The notes: generated by a model from the letters alone, not told the origin. DNA of 64,000 bases from Spirosoma rigui (GCF_002067135.1 NZ_CP020105.1:1178001-1242000), one strand, 5' to 3'. Positions 18,691-28,906 are shown, numbered from the stretch's first letter. Translations and numbers: made by a program.

Positions 18691-19470
18691 ATGTTTGATC
18701 TTACCCCTGTCGTTCGCGTTTTATTGATAATAAACGTACTTGTCTTTTTTGTCACCAATGAAAGCGTGTTACAGCAATTTGGTCTGCACTCGTTTTTGTC
18801 GGATGAGTTTAACCCGATTCAGTTACTGACGCACATGTTTCTGCACGGTGGTTTTGGCCACATTTTCAGTAACATGATTGGTCTGATCGTTTTTGGTCCG
18901 ATGTTGGAGCGTTTCTGGGGGCCTCGTCGGTTCGCGTTTTTTTACTTTTTCTGCGGTATAGGTGCGGCTTTGCTCTTTTCAGGAATCAATTATTATGAAA
19001 TGAGTGCTGTTTATGAAGCCGTTCGGGATTATCGGGCCGACCCTACGCCGGAGAATTTTGTTGGTTTTTTTACGCAGCACGGCACCTCATTGTATGACCA
19101 ATTGGCCGGGTTTATTGATAAATTTGACGCGCAGCCCACGAACCCGGCACTGATTGACGGAAGCCTGCAGATCATAAACAGGTTTTACGCTGATCAGGTC
19201 AGTCAACCGATGGTAGGTGCGTCGGGAGCTATTTTTGGTGTAATCATGGGCTTTGGATTATTGTTTCCAAACACTCAGTTATTTTTATTGTTTCCACCTA
19301 TACCGATTAAGGCAAAATACCTCGTTATCTTCTATGGAGCCTACGAGGTTTACTCCGGCGTTTATCGGGCACAGTCTGACAACGTAGCGCACTTCGCCCA
19401 CATAGGTGGCATGTTATTCGCATTTATTTTGATAAAGTACTGGGGTTCACAACGGAAAACGTTTTATTAG
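18691..19470 (+). CDS. Rhomboid intramembrane serine protease 1
   Basis: A 259-aa polytopic membrane protein of the rhomboid (S54) family. The catalytic Ser is in VGASGAIFG and the catalytic His in FAHIGGMLF. The conserved HMFLHGGFGHIFSNM in helix 2 supplies the HxxxN oxyanion residues. It has a long extramembrane insertion between helices 2 and 3 (about residues 105-165). Substrates are unknown. It starts 35 bp after mutL and is followed by a second rhomboid whose ATG is 2 bp past this stop, so the two are almost certainly co-translated. Confidence 0.93.
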   Translation: MFDLTPVVRVLLIINVLVFFVTNESVLQQFGLHSFLSDEFNPIQLLTHMFLHGGFGHIFSNMIGLIVFGPMLERFWGPRRFAFFYFFCGIGAALLFSGINYYEMSAVYEAVRDYRADPTPENFVGFFTQHGTSLYDQLAGFIDKFDAQPTNPALIDGSLQIINRFYADQVSQPMVGASGAIFGVIMGFGLLFPNTQLFLLFPPIPIKAKYLVIFYGAYEVYSGVYRAQSDNVAHFAHIGGMLFAFILIKYWGSQRKTFY

Positions 19471-19472
19471 TG

Positions 19473-20396
19473 ATGAGCGGGTTGTTTGATGATTTTCGGA
19501 GCGAATTCAGCAAGCCCAACAACACGTTGGTGCAATTGATATTGGTCAATACCGTCGTGTTTCTGGTGCTACTTCTGGCAAAAGTCGGATTCACGATGGG
19601 CCAGGAGCTGGATACGTATTATTGGATTAGGAGCCAGTTAATGATTCCGGGTGGAATCGTGGATTTTCTGCACAAACCCTGGACACTTTTCACCTACTTT
19701 TTTGCGCATGACGAGATCTTTCACATCCTGTACAATATGCTGTTTCTGTACTGGTTCGGTCGCCTGATCGACGAGTATTTGGGCAACCGGCGGCTGGTGG
19801 GCCTGTACATTATGGGTGGTTTGGCGGGTGGACTGCTGTATCTACTGATGTACAACACGGTTCCCTACTTCCAGGGTATGTCCGACTCGGCCCGGATGCT
19901 GGGCGCATCGGCAGCTGCGTTCTCGGTAGCAGTGGGTGCGGCTACGCTGTTGCCTAACTACACGTTTCATCTGCTGTTCTTTGGTGCTGTTCGCATCAAA
20001 TACATCGTCTTCTTTTTTATCATCATGTCCATTGCCCAGTCGGCAGGGACGAACGCGGGTGGTAACCTGGCCCACCTGGGTGGCGCACTGATGGGTTTCT
20101 GCTACGTAAAGCTTCTCCAGAACGGTACTGATCTGGGTCGGCCTATTTATTGGGTCATGGAGGGGTGGAGTAATATGCTACGTCCCAAGCCTGCGGTGAA
20201 GGTGTCATACCGGCAGCGGAGCAGCGCCAGTGCGCAGACGAGTTCCTACGCTACGGCGGGCGCCCAGCCCTCGGCGCTGTCGACGCCCGATCAGGATGAA
20301 GTAGACACCATTCTTGATAAAATTTCCCGCTCGGGCTACGAAAGCCTGACCCGCGAAGAGAAACAAAAGCTATTCCGGGCGAGTCAGCGAAACTAG
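19473..20396 (+). CDS. Rhomboid intramembrane serine protease 2
   Basis: A second rhomboid, 307 aa, 2 bp after the first. Helix 2 has the HDEIFHILYNMLF pattern and the His is in LAHLGGALMGF. The serine motif reads GASAAAF: Ser is kept, but the Gly after it is Ala, which may narrow activity. A cytoplasmic C-terminal tail of about 75 residues, rich in Ser/Ala, ends in a small helical segment (YESLTREEKQKLFRAS) seen in many Bacteroidota rhomboids. Together the pair may form a heteromer or divide substrates (inference). Confidence 0.9.
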   Translation: MSGLFDDFRSEFSKPNNTLVQLILVNTVVFLVLLLAKVGFTMGQELDTYYWIRSQLMIPGGIVDFLHKPWTLFTYFFAHDEIFHILYNMLFLYWFGRLIDEYLGNRRLVGLYIMGGLAGGLLYLLMYNTVPYFQGMSDSARMLGASAAAFSVAVGAATLLPNYTFHLLFFGAVRIKYIVFFFIIMSIAQSAGTNAGGNLAHLGGALMGFCYVKLLQNGTDLGRPIYWVMEGWSNMLRPKPAVKVSYRQRSSASAQTSSYATAGAQPSALSTPDQDEVDTILDKISRSGYESLTREEKQKLFRASQRN

Positions 20397-20450
20397 GTGA
20401 ACCGGCTAGCTACGTCAGCGCCGTTAGAACAAATTCCCGCAAAAATTGTA

Positions 20451-20500
20451 GCCCTCATTGGATCTGAATCACTTCAGACAATGAGGGCCTTTGTTTTTTT
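20451..20500 (+). terminator. Terminator after the rhomboid pair
   Basis: GCCCTCATTG/CAATGAGGGC is the outer stem and TCTGAA/TTCAGA the inner stem with a TCAC loop, followed by a T-rich tract at 20490-20500. Confidence 0.9.
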
Positions 20501-20617
20501 ATAATTCTGCAAAAAAATAAAGTAATTTCGTAGCAGATTTCATCACAGGAACGGGCGTAAGAAACATTGTATTCTCTACGTTTGTTGTTGTAAGACAGAC
20601 GCATACCTGTTATCAAC

Positions 20618-22552
20618 ATGCTGATTACCCCCGGCAACCTTCTGGCCACCATCAACACGCCCGACGATCTTCGTAAACTCGACAAATCCCGATTACCTCA
20701 GGTAGCCGATGAGCTTCGTCAATTTATCATCGATGACGTATCGGTTTACGGCGGGCACTTTGGTGCCAGTCTTGGTGTCGTTGAGCTAACGGTTGCGCTT
20801 CATTACGTCTTTAATACGCCCGACGACCAATTGGTATGGGATGTAGGACACCAGGCGTATGGCCACAAAATTCTTACCGGTCGGCGCGACCGCTTCCATA
20901 CGAACCGTTTTTATAAAGGGCTATCCGGCTTCCCCAAGCGGAAGGAGAGTGAGTATGACTCATTCGGGGTGGGCCACTCGTCAACATCCATCTCAGCGGC
21001 TTTGGGCATGGCCGTTGCTTCGCAGTTACAGGGTAATACGACCCGAAACCACATCGCCGTTATTGGCGATGGTGCTATGACAGCAGGTGAAGCCTTTGAG
21101 GGTATGAACCATGCTGGTGCTACCGACAGCAATCTGCTCATCGTGCTGAACGACAACTGCATGAGCATTGACCCAAACGTAGGGGCTTTGCGCGAATACC
21201 TGACCGACATCACGACGTCACAAACCTATAACCGGGTTAAAGACGAGGTGTGGAATCTGCTGGGTAAGATGGACAAACTGGGCAAAACGGCTCAGGAGCT
21301 TGTCTCGCAGGTACAGTCGGGCATCAAAAGCTCGTTGCTGGAGCAAAGCAACCTGTTCGAGTCGTTGAATCTCCGCTACTTTGGTCCGATTGATGGACAT
21401 GATATTGATCATCTGGTGAGTGTGCTGGATGATATGAAACATATCCCCGGCCCCAAACTCTTGCACGTACTGACGGTGAAAGGGAAAGGATACGCCCTGG
21501 CCGAAAAAGACCAGACCAAGTGGCACGCGCCGGGCCTGTTCGATAAAGTGACGGGCGAGATTAAGAAAAAAATCTACGATACCCCGCAGCCGCCCAAATA
21601 CCAGGACGTGTTTGGGAATACGCTGGTGGAACTGGCTGAACAGAATGAACGCATTGTAGGCGTGACGCCCGCTATGCCGTCTGGTTCGTCTATGAATATC
21701 ATGATGAAGGCGATGCCGAAGCGGGCATTCGACGTGGGTATTGCCGAGCAGCATGCTGTTACGTTCTCAGCTGGCCTGGCAACCCAGGGCGAGGTTGTTT
21801 TCTGTAACATTTACTCCACCTTCATGCAGCGGGCCTATGACCAGGTCATCCATGATGTGTGTATTCAGGAACTGCCGGTCATCTTTTGCCTCGACCGGGC
21901 CGGTTTTGCCGGTGCCGACGGGCCAACGCACCACGGCGCTTATGACCTGGCCTACATGCGATGCATTCCCAATATGATCGTAGCGGCTCCCATGAACGAG
22001 CAGGAACTGCGTAACATGATGTTTACCGCTCAATCTGATGAGGTACAGCAGGGCAAACAGGCCTTCACCATTCGTTATCCACGCGGGGAAGGTGTCATGC
22101 CCAATTGGAAGACCCCACTCGAAAAACAGGTTATTGGCAAAGGCCGGTTGGTCAGCGATGGCGAAGAGGTAGCTATCCTGACCATTGGTCATATCGGCAA
22201 CTACGCCGTTGAGGCCACCAAAATGCTGGCAAAAGAAGGCATTCGCCCAGCGCATTTCGACATGCGCTACGTCAAGCCGCTGGATGAAGCCATGCTTCAT
22301 CAGATATTCAGCCGATTCGATCGCGTGTTGACCGTTGAAGATGGTTGCGTCATGGGTGGTTTCGGCAGCGCAGTGTTGGAATTTATGACCGATCATGGGT
22401 ACATGGCCCGCGTCAAGCGGCTGGGTATCCCCGATGCTGTCATCGAACACGGCGAGCAAATCGAGTTACACCACGAATGCGGCTTTGACCCACAGGGCAT
22501 TGCCGATTCAGTACGTGAGTTGCTATTTACCGGACGCACGGTAGCGGTATAA
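20618..22552 (+). CDS. dxs: 1-deoxy-D-xylulose-5-phosphate synthase
   Basis: Thiamine-diphosphate enzyme that condenses pyruvate with glyceraldehyde 3-phosphate, the first step of the MEP pathway to isoprenoids and a source of thiamine and pyridoxal precursors. Visible signatures are VWDVGHQAYGHKILTGR, the ThDP-Mg motif GDGAMTAGEAFEGMNHAG...NDNCMSI, and the transketolase pyrimidine domain with VGIAEQHAVTFSAGLA and DRAGFAGADGPTHHG. At 644 aa it is full length. It is flanked by a terminator upstream and a REP-like inverted repeat downstream, so it is probably monocistronic. Confidence 0.97.
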   Translation: MLITPGNLLATINTPDDLRKLDKSRLPQVADELRQFIIDDVSVYGGHFGASLGVVELTVALHYVFNTPDDQLVWDVGHQAYGHKILTGRRDRFHTNRFYKGLSGFPKRKESEYDSFGVGHSSTSISAALGMAVASQLQGNTTRNHIAVIGDGAMTAGEAFEGMNHAGATDSNLLIVLNDNCMSIDPNVGALREYLTDITTSQTYNRVKDEVWNLLGKMDKLGKTAQELVSQVQSGIKSSLLEQSNLFESLNLRYFGPIDGHDIDHLVSVLDDMKHIPGPKLLHVLTVKGKGYALAEKDQTKWHAPGLFDKVTGEIKKKIYDTPQPPKYQDVFGNTLVELAEQNERIVGVTPAMPSGSSMNIMMKAMPKRAFDVGIAEQHAVTFSAGLATQGEVVFCNIYSTFMQRAYDQVIHDVCIQELPVIFCLDRAGFAGADGPTHHGAYDLAYMRCIPNMIVAAPMNEQELRNMMFTAQSDEVQQGKQAFTIRYPRGEGVMPNWKTPLEKQVIGKGRLVSDGEEVAILTIGHIGNYAVEATKMLAKEGIRPAHFDMRYVKPLDEAMLHQIFSRFDRVLTVEDGCVMGGFGSAVLEFMTDHGYMARVKRLGIPDAVIEHGEQIELHHECGFDPQGIADSVRELLFTGRTVAV

Positions 22553-22559
22553 AATCACA

Positions 22560-22639
22560 GGGCGCGGATTGACCGGATCGGACAGATTTTGCGGATACAT
22601 AATCCGTTTGAATCCACTGATCCGGTCAATCCGCGTCCC
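22560..22639. repeat. REP-like inverted repeat element
   Basis: Arms 22560-22579 and 22619-22639 are inverted copies (20 of 21 positions, one single-base bulge) enclosing a 39-bp centre that contains a second GCGGAT/ATCCG pair. There is no T-tract. The GCGGATTGACCGGATC-type arms suggest a dispersed palindromic element rather than a terminator; copies elsewhere in the genome would be needed to prove it. Confidence 0.55.
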
Positions 22640-22654
22640 GTTTATGGGTAGTAT

Positions 22655-23899
22655 ATGAAAGTCTTCAAATTTGGTGGCGCTTCGGTAAAGGATGCGGCTG
22701 GTGTTCGCAATCTGGCTGCTATCGTCCAAAACCAGGGAAAACAGTCTGTTGTCGTCGTTTCAGCGATGGGTAAGACGACAAATGCGCTTGAACGGATAGT
22801 TCGGGCGTACGTAGACCGACAGAATAATGATCTCGTAGCTGAACTGCAGTCACTGCGTACCTATCACGATGATATTATGCAGACGCTGGGTGGCGACTTC
22901 ACGGCTGTCCGGCAAACGCTGGCTGGTTTGGAGACGTATCTAACACAAACACCAGCGGGCTCCTATGACGAGATCTATGATCAAATTGTGTCTCTGGGTG
23001 AAGTGATATCCACGCAGATTATAGCCGCTTATATGATCCAGCAGGGTATACCAGCGCGCTGGGCCGATGCCCGCCGGCTGGTCCGGACCGACGCTACGTT
23101 TCGGGAGGGCCGCGTGGACTGGGATGCGACCGGTAAAGCTATATCGGCTTCCATTGTGACGGATGCCATCACAATAACACAGGGATTTATTGGCCAGACC
23201 GGATCGCCCGACCGCACAACGACGTTGGGGCGGGAGGGATCGGACTATACCGCAGCCATTTTTGCCTACTGTCTCGATGCCGAAAGTGTAACGATCTGGA
23301 AAGACGTACCGGGCGTGCTCAACGCCGATCCCAAGTGGTTTGATGATACGGTTCTGCTGGAAAAGCTAACGTATCAGGATGCGATAGAACTGGCTTATTA
23401 CGGTGCTACGGTTATCCACCCAAAAACCATCAAGCCACTGCAGAACAAAAACATACCGCTCTACGTCCGTTCCTTCCTGCAACCCAATGCACCCGGAACG
23501 GTGATCGGTACGTTTGACAAGCACCTGTCTATCCCTTCGTTTATCTTTAAAATCAATCAGGTATTGATTTCATTGCACCCCAATGATTTCTCGTTCATTG
23601 CCGAAGATAATCTGAGCCGCATTTTTGGCCGGTTTGCCCAGCTGGGTGTCAAGATCAATCTGATGCAGAATACCGCCATCAGTTTCTCGGTCGTAGTCGA
23701 TAACAATCCAGATCGGCTGCCGACCTTGCTGGAGCAACTGAAGCAGGATTTTCGGGTGAGCTACAACGATGGACTTGAACTCATCACGATCCGCTACTAC
23801 GACCAGGCTACCATTGACCGGGTGCTGGTGCACAAGAAATTGTTGCTGGAGCAAAAGAGCCGTTACACCGTGCAGCTGGTGGCTAAAGATGCGGTATAG
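22655..23899 (+). CDS. Aspartate kinase
   Basis: Monofunctional aspartokinase of 414 aa that phosphorylates aspartate, opening the route to lysine, methionine, threonine and diaminopimelate. The N-terminus has the kinase signature MKVFKFGGASVKD. GREGSDYTAAIFAYCLDAESVTIWKDVPG and the conserved YYGATVIHPKTIKPL are clear. The C-terminal third carries ACT-type regulatory segments (FIFKINQVLISL, GVKINLMQNTAISFSVVVDN), so feedback control by an amino acid is likely, though which one cannot be read. It is not fused to homoserine dehydrogenase. Confidence 0.95.
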   Translation: MKVFKFGGASVKDAAGVRNLAAIVQNQGKQSVVVVSAMGKTTNALERIVRAYVDRQNNDLVAELQSLRTYHDDIMQTLGGDFTAVRQTLAGLETYLTQTPAGSYDEIYDQIVSLGEVISTQIIAAYMIQQGIPARWADARRLVRTDATFREGRVDWDATGKAISASIVTDAITITQGFIGQTGSPDRTTTLGREGSDYTAAIFAYCLDAESVTIWKDVPGVLNADPKWFDDTVLLEKLTYQDAIELAYYGATVIHPKTIKPLQNKNIPLYVRSFLQPNAPGTVIGTFDKHLSIPSFIFKINQVLISLHPNDFSFIAEDNLSRIFGRFAQLGVKINLMQNTAISFSVVVDNNPDRLPTLLEQLKQDFRVSYNDGLELITIRYYDQATIDRVLVHKKLLLEQKSRYTVQLVAKDAV

Positions 23900-23955
23900 C
23901 GCGAATTTTAACCGGCTACAAAGAGCGTATCTGGCGGAATAAAATCGGCGTTAGG

Positions 23956-24987
23956 TTAGAATTTCGGGCAGGGCAGGGTACGGTTACGCTTGCGCGGGCC
24001 ACTCCGGCGACCCTCGGGCTTCTCGAAAATATAGGAGAGAGACAGTTCGTGCGAACCGCCACTGTTGCCCAGCGTTGAGATAGTCGCATCGTAGCTGTAA
24101 CCAATCGAGAACTTGTCGACCCGGTAACCGGCCAGCAGCGCTACTGCATCGTGGTTGTTGATCGTCTGGTTGTACTTCTTGAAGGGAATACCCCGGTAGT
24201 AAGCTCCAATTGTAATGGGCGAATAGGTCAGGTAGGCGCCTAAATCCAGTTGATCGTATTTGCCCTGAAACTTGTACATGACCACTGGCGAGAAACTAAT
24301 TTCCCGGTCCTGCTCGTCGGCCAGGCCCGTGTAGCCCGCCAGGGGAATCCGCAACCCGGCGTGGATGCTGCCTTTCATGGGCAGGCGATTGTTTTCACTA
24401 ACGACAAAGTCCTGATTAGGCCGGTTGATGTGGTGCGCCGACGCGCCGATCCAGAACCAGTCCGAGTAGAACAGGCCACCCGTTGAGAAGTCGAGGTATT
24501 TGTTGCGGGGCGAACCGGCCAGTAAACCAGCGTCACCACTCACACTGCCCTGAATGAACCCCCGATCCGTATATTGATCGCCAAAGGTCAAACCGAAGTA
24601 GTTAATATTTCGATTTACGTAAGATCCCTGTAATCCCAGGCGAACAAAAGACGACTCGCTAACCTGAAACTGGTAGGAATATTGAAGGCCAATCTCTGTT
24701 GACTGAATATTTCCCTGCCCTTGGTTATCATTCATGAGCAGCAACCCGACCCCGCTGTTAATTTTTTCGATGTAATGATCAACGCCAACCATGGTTGTGA
24801 CGTAATTGGTAATAGCGGGCCACTGGTTCCGGTAGTTGGCCGTAATACGCGGGGCCAGCGCCGAACCGGCAAACGCAGGGTTCAGGTACTGGGGGGCCGC
24901 GTAGAACTGCGTGAACTGAGGGTCCTGAGCAAAGGCCAGGCGGCTCAGAACAAGGGCCAGAAAGGTCAGGAGGTATTGCTTACTCAT
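23956..24987 (-). CDS. PorP/SprF family T9SS outer-membrane protein
   Basis: A 343-aa beta-barrel protein with a signal peptide (MSKQYLLTFLALVLSRLAFAQ) and the family opening QDPQFTQFYAAPQYLNPAFAGS. The body shows the alternating pattern and the closing strand HELSLSYIF typical of PorP/SprF. SprF proteins are the outer-membrane partners of T9SS-secreted cell-surface proteins such as SprB. It is divergent from the giant PKD protein with a T9SS type B domain at 25219, the usual genetic pairing, so it probably supports secretion or surface attachment of that protein. Confidence 0.92.
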   Translation of the reverse strand: MSKQYLLTFLALVLSRLAFAQDPQFTQFYAAPQYLNPAFAGSALAPRITANYRNQWPAITNYVTTMVGVDHYIEKINSGVGLLLMNDNQGQGNIQSTEIGLQYSYQFQVSESSFVRLGLQGSYVNRNINYFGLTFGDQYTDRGFIQGSVSGDAGLLAGSPRNKYLDFSTGGLFYSDWFWIGASAHHINRPNQDFVVSENNRLPMKGSIHAGLRIPLAGYTGLADEQDREISFSPVVMYKFQGKYDQLDLGAYLTYSPITIGAYYRGIPFKKYNQTINNHDAVALLAGYRVDKFSIGYSYDATISTLGNSGGSHELSLSYIFEKPEGRRSGPRKRNRTLPCPKF

Positions 24988-25218
24988 AAATGCTGATATG
25001 GCAAAGATCAGGCCAACTCATCCGGGAATTCAGTACAAAAAGCGGATGCGCGGGTATAACTGATCTAGTCCATAAAATTAGGTGGTTTTATAGCTGTTTC
25101 CCGGTTGCAAAGGGATAAAATTTTAAGGCAGGCGTTTCGTTTATACTAACGTAATGCCCCTGTCGTCTGTTATGTTGAGAGATGAAATTGAGTGGATGGG
25201 CATATACGGCTTTTCTTC

Positions 25219-28200
25219 ATGCGAACTTCTAGAAGTCATACAGGTTTCATCGGACTTTGGGCGATGCTATTCATGCTGATAGGCTTGTCTGAAGCCTATT
25301 CGCAGTCGGCAGCTCCATCGTTTCAAATCAGTGGAAAAACATGCGTTCCTGATCAGGAATGTAAAGCCGATTCCATCACCTTTACCGACAGCGTACTAAC
25401 CGGTGTTACCACCCGTGTCTGGAATTTCGGTGACGGTAGCACGGTAACAACCCAGGCGAACGCCATCACACGGCACGTTTACCAGCAGCCCGGTTTCTTC
25501 ACCGTCACGCTGACCCGAACCGTCAGCGGAACAGTTCAGACGACAACCCAGCGCGTATCCATATATCCCCGTCCGCAACCCTTTATCAACTGGCGGACCG
25601 ATACGACGATTTGTAAAGGAGAGAAAATAACGCTGGATCCCTACGCGAGTGGTCCGGCCCAGTCCGGGCTTCGCTTTCTGTGGTATCCCAAAGGGGATAC
25701 CACGCAATCGATTCAGGTGGATAGCTCGGGCTGTTACTCCGTCGAAGCCATTGACCCGAATGGTTGTACTTATCAGGACCGGATCAACGTCGATGTTTGC
25801 GGAGAGCAGAAAGAGTCGCAGGGTGTGAAATGGTACTTTGGCCAGAATGCGGGTCTTGATTTCAGCGGAGGGGGTACCCCAAAACCCATTACTGATGGTA
25901 ACCTGAGCACTATTGAAGGGTCATCGTCCATTGCCAACACAAAAGGGGTACTACTGTTCTACACCGACGGTATTACCATTTTCGATAAAGATGGAAAGCC
26001 GCTGAAGTCACTCGTACCCGGTGACACGGCCACCGTTCAAAAGCCGCTGGGAGGTAATAAAAATTCAACCCAGTCGGCGCTGATCGTCCCCAAACCTACC
26101 TGCCGGGGGTGCGAATACCTGTACTACGTGTATACAACCTCCGAGATTCGGGGGCAGAAACTCCTGACGTACAGCGTTGTCGATATGCGTCAGAACGGTG
26201 GTAAAGGTGCTATCGTCGAAAAGAACGTGCCAGTATCAACGCAGGGTACCGAGCAGTCGGCCTCGGTACGTAATGACCGGGATTCGACGTACTGGGTAAT
26301 CACCCGCGTTTTTGGTACGAACAAGTTCGAGATTCGCCACCTGACCCGTAGTGAAACACCAACCCTGACTACTTTTGAGGGTGGGCAGAAAATTGACTCG
26401 CTGGCGCAGGCCGAAGGGTACATAAAAATTGGGCCGGCCGACACAACGGGCGGTAACGAGGGTAACCGCCCCCTGGCTGTCGTCATTCCCGGCCCGCCCC
26501 AGAACTCGGTCGACCTGTACACGTTCAATGACTCAACGGGGAAGATGACGTTCAACCGAACGCTTCAGCTGGGGCCCGCCCCCCCCAAAGCGTATGGCGT
26601 CGAGTTTTCGCCCGATGGCAAAAGTCTCTACGTGACCATGCTGGCCGACACCAATTCGGACGGGAGCCAGAAAGGGTCGTCCTACATTTTAAAGTACGAT
26701 CTGACCCAGCGGGATTCACTGCTGGCCAACTCCCGAACGGTGGTCGATAGCAGTACTACCCGGCAATACGGCTCCATCCAGGTTGGACCCGATGGGCGGC
26801 TGTACGTAGCCATTCAGGGCAGTAGCTCGCTGGGTACGATCGAAAACCCCAATGCCGGATTTTTGGATAGTTTGCAGTTCAACCCAAATGGTCAATCGCT
26901 TGGGGGTAAAATCAGTCAGCTGGGCTTACCCAATCTGGTGGCTAACTTCAACGACAATTCCAGCGGACCGGGTATTTCGTATGGCGATACCTGCGCCAAC
27001 CAGCCAACCGTATTCCAGATCAGTCCGAACTGTCCCAAGCTCAAAGAAGCCTATACACTCGACTTCGGCGATGGTAGCCGGCCTTACTCAACGACAGCCA
27101 CGCAGCCGATAACGCACACGTATACGAAACCGGGACCTTATTACATCAGTCTGCGAATTCTTACGCAAAACAGCAGTGGCGGAATTTGTAAAGACACGAT
27201 CATTAAGGATACCCTTACTATCGTTGAAACGCCACCCGATATAAACCTGGGGGCCGACACCGTCATTTGTAATAAGAAGGGCATAACACTCGACATAAAA
27301 GTGCAGGCCAAGCTGTACCTCTGGATTATAGCAGGGAGGATAGTCAGCAGGCAACAGACGCTAAAACTCGACCGACCCGGCTATTATCAGGTGATTGGTC
27401 TGGCCGCCAACGGTGGTTGTTATAAGAGTGATACGATTGAGGTGCAGATAAGGCCCGTTCCTTCCCTTGATCTGGGCCCCGATACACTTTTCTGCTATCG
27501 ATCGTCGGTTGCGCTGACGGTGCCGCAACAGACGTGGAATCAGTTTGCCTGGAGCAACGGAGGTACCGACCGATCAACGACCGTATCCAAAGCTGGAACG
27601 TATTTCGTTACGGCTAAGAACCCGTCGGGCTGTGAAAATTCCGATACGATTCAGGTGCGCGAGTTACCCAAGATTGTGCTGCGCGCTGCGCTCACCGCAC
27701 CCTTAGCCTGTACTTCGGCCGATGGTGTCATCGAACTGACACCCAGTCCAACGGGTACGTATCTGTACGCCTGGAGTCGCGGAGACGGCGCAACGCTGCC
27801 GTCGAACACCAACCGGCAGGTCAACTTACCCGAAGGAGCGTACCGGGTCAGTGCTACCGACAGTGTGTATGGTTGTAAAGCTGACTCGTCGTTCTCGCTA
27901 AAATCGCCGGAGAACACGCTGAACCTGTCGCCGTCGGTGAAAGATGCTTTGTGTAGCGTACCGAACAGTGGTACCATCAGCCTGAACGTATCGGGAGGAA
28001 CGGCGGGTGCTTACGCCTGGCTTGACCAGAATAACAATACGTTAGCCAGTACGCCGGTTTTTGACAAGGCGGCCCCGGGCCTGTACAATGTGCAGGTCAC
28101 GGATACCAGAGGCTGTAAGGCACTGCTCGATAGCATTCGGGTTGGCCTGGACAGTACGGGTTTTGCCCGGCTGGGACCTGACCTGCTGAAATGTACAGGT

Positions 28201-28884
28201 GATTCTGTTCTGCTAGCAACAGTAGATGGCAACGTACCGGGGAACGTATACCAGTGGAGTAATAACGCAACCACCCCGACCATATATACGTCGCAGCCTG
28301 GTACGTATAGCGTCATCGTGCGCAACACGCAGAACGGCTGCGTGGGACGTAGTTCCGTGCAAGTCGGCGACCGACCCGCCCCAACGTTCTCCCTCACCCG
28401 CGATGCATCTGTTTGCGAGGGTGATCAGGGAACGGTGCAGCTGGCGGCCAGTGGTGCTCCCGGGCTTCGCTACCAATGGCTTACCCGTAACGATACTACC
28501 CAGACAATCATCGTCAACCAGGCGGGGCAGTATGGGGTTAAGGTGACCGATCCCCAGGGCTGTACGGCTACGGCCGTGGCCCGGGTACTGAACCTGTGTG
28601 AACCACGGGTTAACATTCCGGAAGCCTTTACACCCAACAATGATGGCCTCAACGACGTCTTGCAGGTGTTCACGGCCTACGTGTCTGACTACGAATTCAA
28701 GATCTTCAACCGGTGGGGTGAGGTGATCTTTGTGACCAACAGTCCGGAGCAGAAGTGGGATGGAACGTACCGGGGACAGGCTTATCCATCCATGCTGTAT
28801 CCCTACGTGATCAGCTACAAAAGTGAGTCGTTTCCGGAGCGAAAACGGGTTGTAAAACAGGGGTCGGTACTGCTGATTCGGTAG
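25219..28884 (+). CDS. Giant PKD-domain protein with T9SS type B C-terminal domain
   Basis: A 1221-aa secreted surface protein. I chose the ATG at 25219, which opens onto a signal peptide (FIGLWAMLFMLIGLSEAYSQ); the frame continues to 25192 without one. Order: an N-terminal PKD domain (VWNFGDGSTV, HVYQQPGFFTVTLTRTV), a seven-bladed-propeller-like middle (about residues 210-600), a second PKD domain (DFGDGSRPYST), several Ig-like repeats starting LGPDT.FC, and the C-terminal gliding-motility-associated CHU_C domain (IPEAFTPNNDGLNDVLQVF, FNRWGEVIF, WDGTYRGQ). It is a probable T9SS cargo that adheres or aids gliding, together with the divergent PorP/SprF. Confidence 0.93.
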   Translation: MRTSRSHTGFIGLWAMLFMLIGLSEAYSQSAAPSFQISGKTCVPDQECKADSITFTDSVLTGVTTRVWNFGDGSTVTTQANAITRHVYQQPGFFTVTLTRTVSGTVQTTTQRVSIYPRPQPFINWRTDTTICKGEKITLDPYASGPAQSGLRFLWYPKGDTTQSIQVDSSGCYSVEAIDPNGCTYQDRINVDVCGEQKESQGVKWYFGQNAGLDFSGGGTPKPITDGNLSTIEGSSSIANTKGVLLFYTDGITIFDKDGKPLKSLVPGDTATVQKPLGGNKNSTQSALIVPKPTCRGCEYLYYVYTTSEIRGQKLLTYSVVDMRQNGGKGAIVEKNVPVSTQGTEQSASVRNDRDSTYWVITRVFGTNKFEIRHLTRSETPTLTTFEGGQKIDSLAQAEGYIKIGPADTTGGNEGNRPLAVVIPGPPQNSVDLYTFNDSTGKMTFNRTLQLGPAPPKAYGVEFSPDGKSLYVTMLADTNSDGSQKGSSYILKYDLTQRDSLLANSRTVVDSSTTRQYGSIQVGPDGRLYVAIQGSSSLGTIENPNAGFLDSLQFNPNGQSLGGKISQLGLPNLVANFNDNSSGPGISYGDTCANQPTVFQISPNCPKLKEAYTLDFGDGSRPYSTTATQPITHTYTKPGPYYISLRILTQNSSGGICKDTIIKDTLTIVETPPDINLGADTVICNKKGITLDIKVQAKLYLWIIAGRIVSRQQTLKLDRPGYYQVIGLAANGGCYKSDTIEVQIRPVPSLDLGPDTLFCYRSSVALTVPQQTWNQFAWSNGGTDRSTTVSKAGTYFVTAKNPSGCENSDTIQVRELPKIVLRAALTAPLACTSADGVIELTPSPTGTYLYAWSRGDGATLPSNTNRQVNLPEGAYRVSATDSVYGCKADSSFSLKSPENTLNLSPSVKDALCSVPNSGTISLNVSGGTAGAYAWLDQNNNTLASTPVFDKAAPGLYNVQVTDTRGCKALLDSIRVGLDSTGFARLGPDLLKCTGDSVLLATVDGNVPGNVYQWSNNATTPTIYTSQPGTYSVIVRNTQNGCVGRSSVQVGDRPAPTFSLTRDASVCEGDQGTVQLAASGAPGLRYQWLTRNDTTQTIIVNQAGQYGVKVTDPQGCTATAVARVLNLCEPRVNIPEAFTPNNDGLNDVLQVFTAYVSDYEFKIFNRWGEVIFVTNSPEQKWDGTYRGQAYPSMLYPYVISYKSESFPERKRVVKQGSVLLIR

Positions 28885-28906
28885 TGCTTTTCTGGTCTTT
28901 TTTTCG

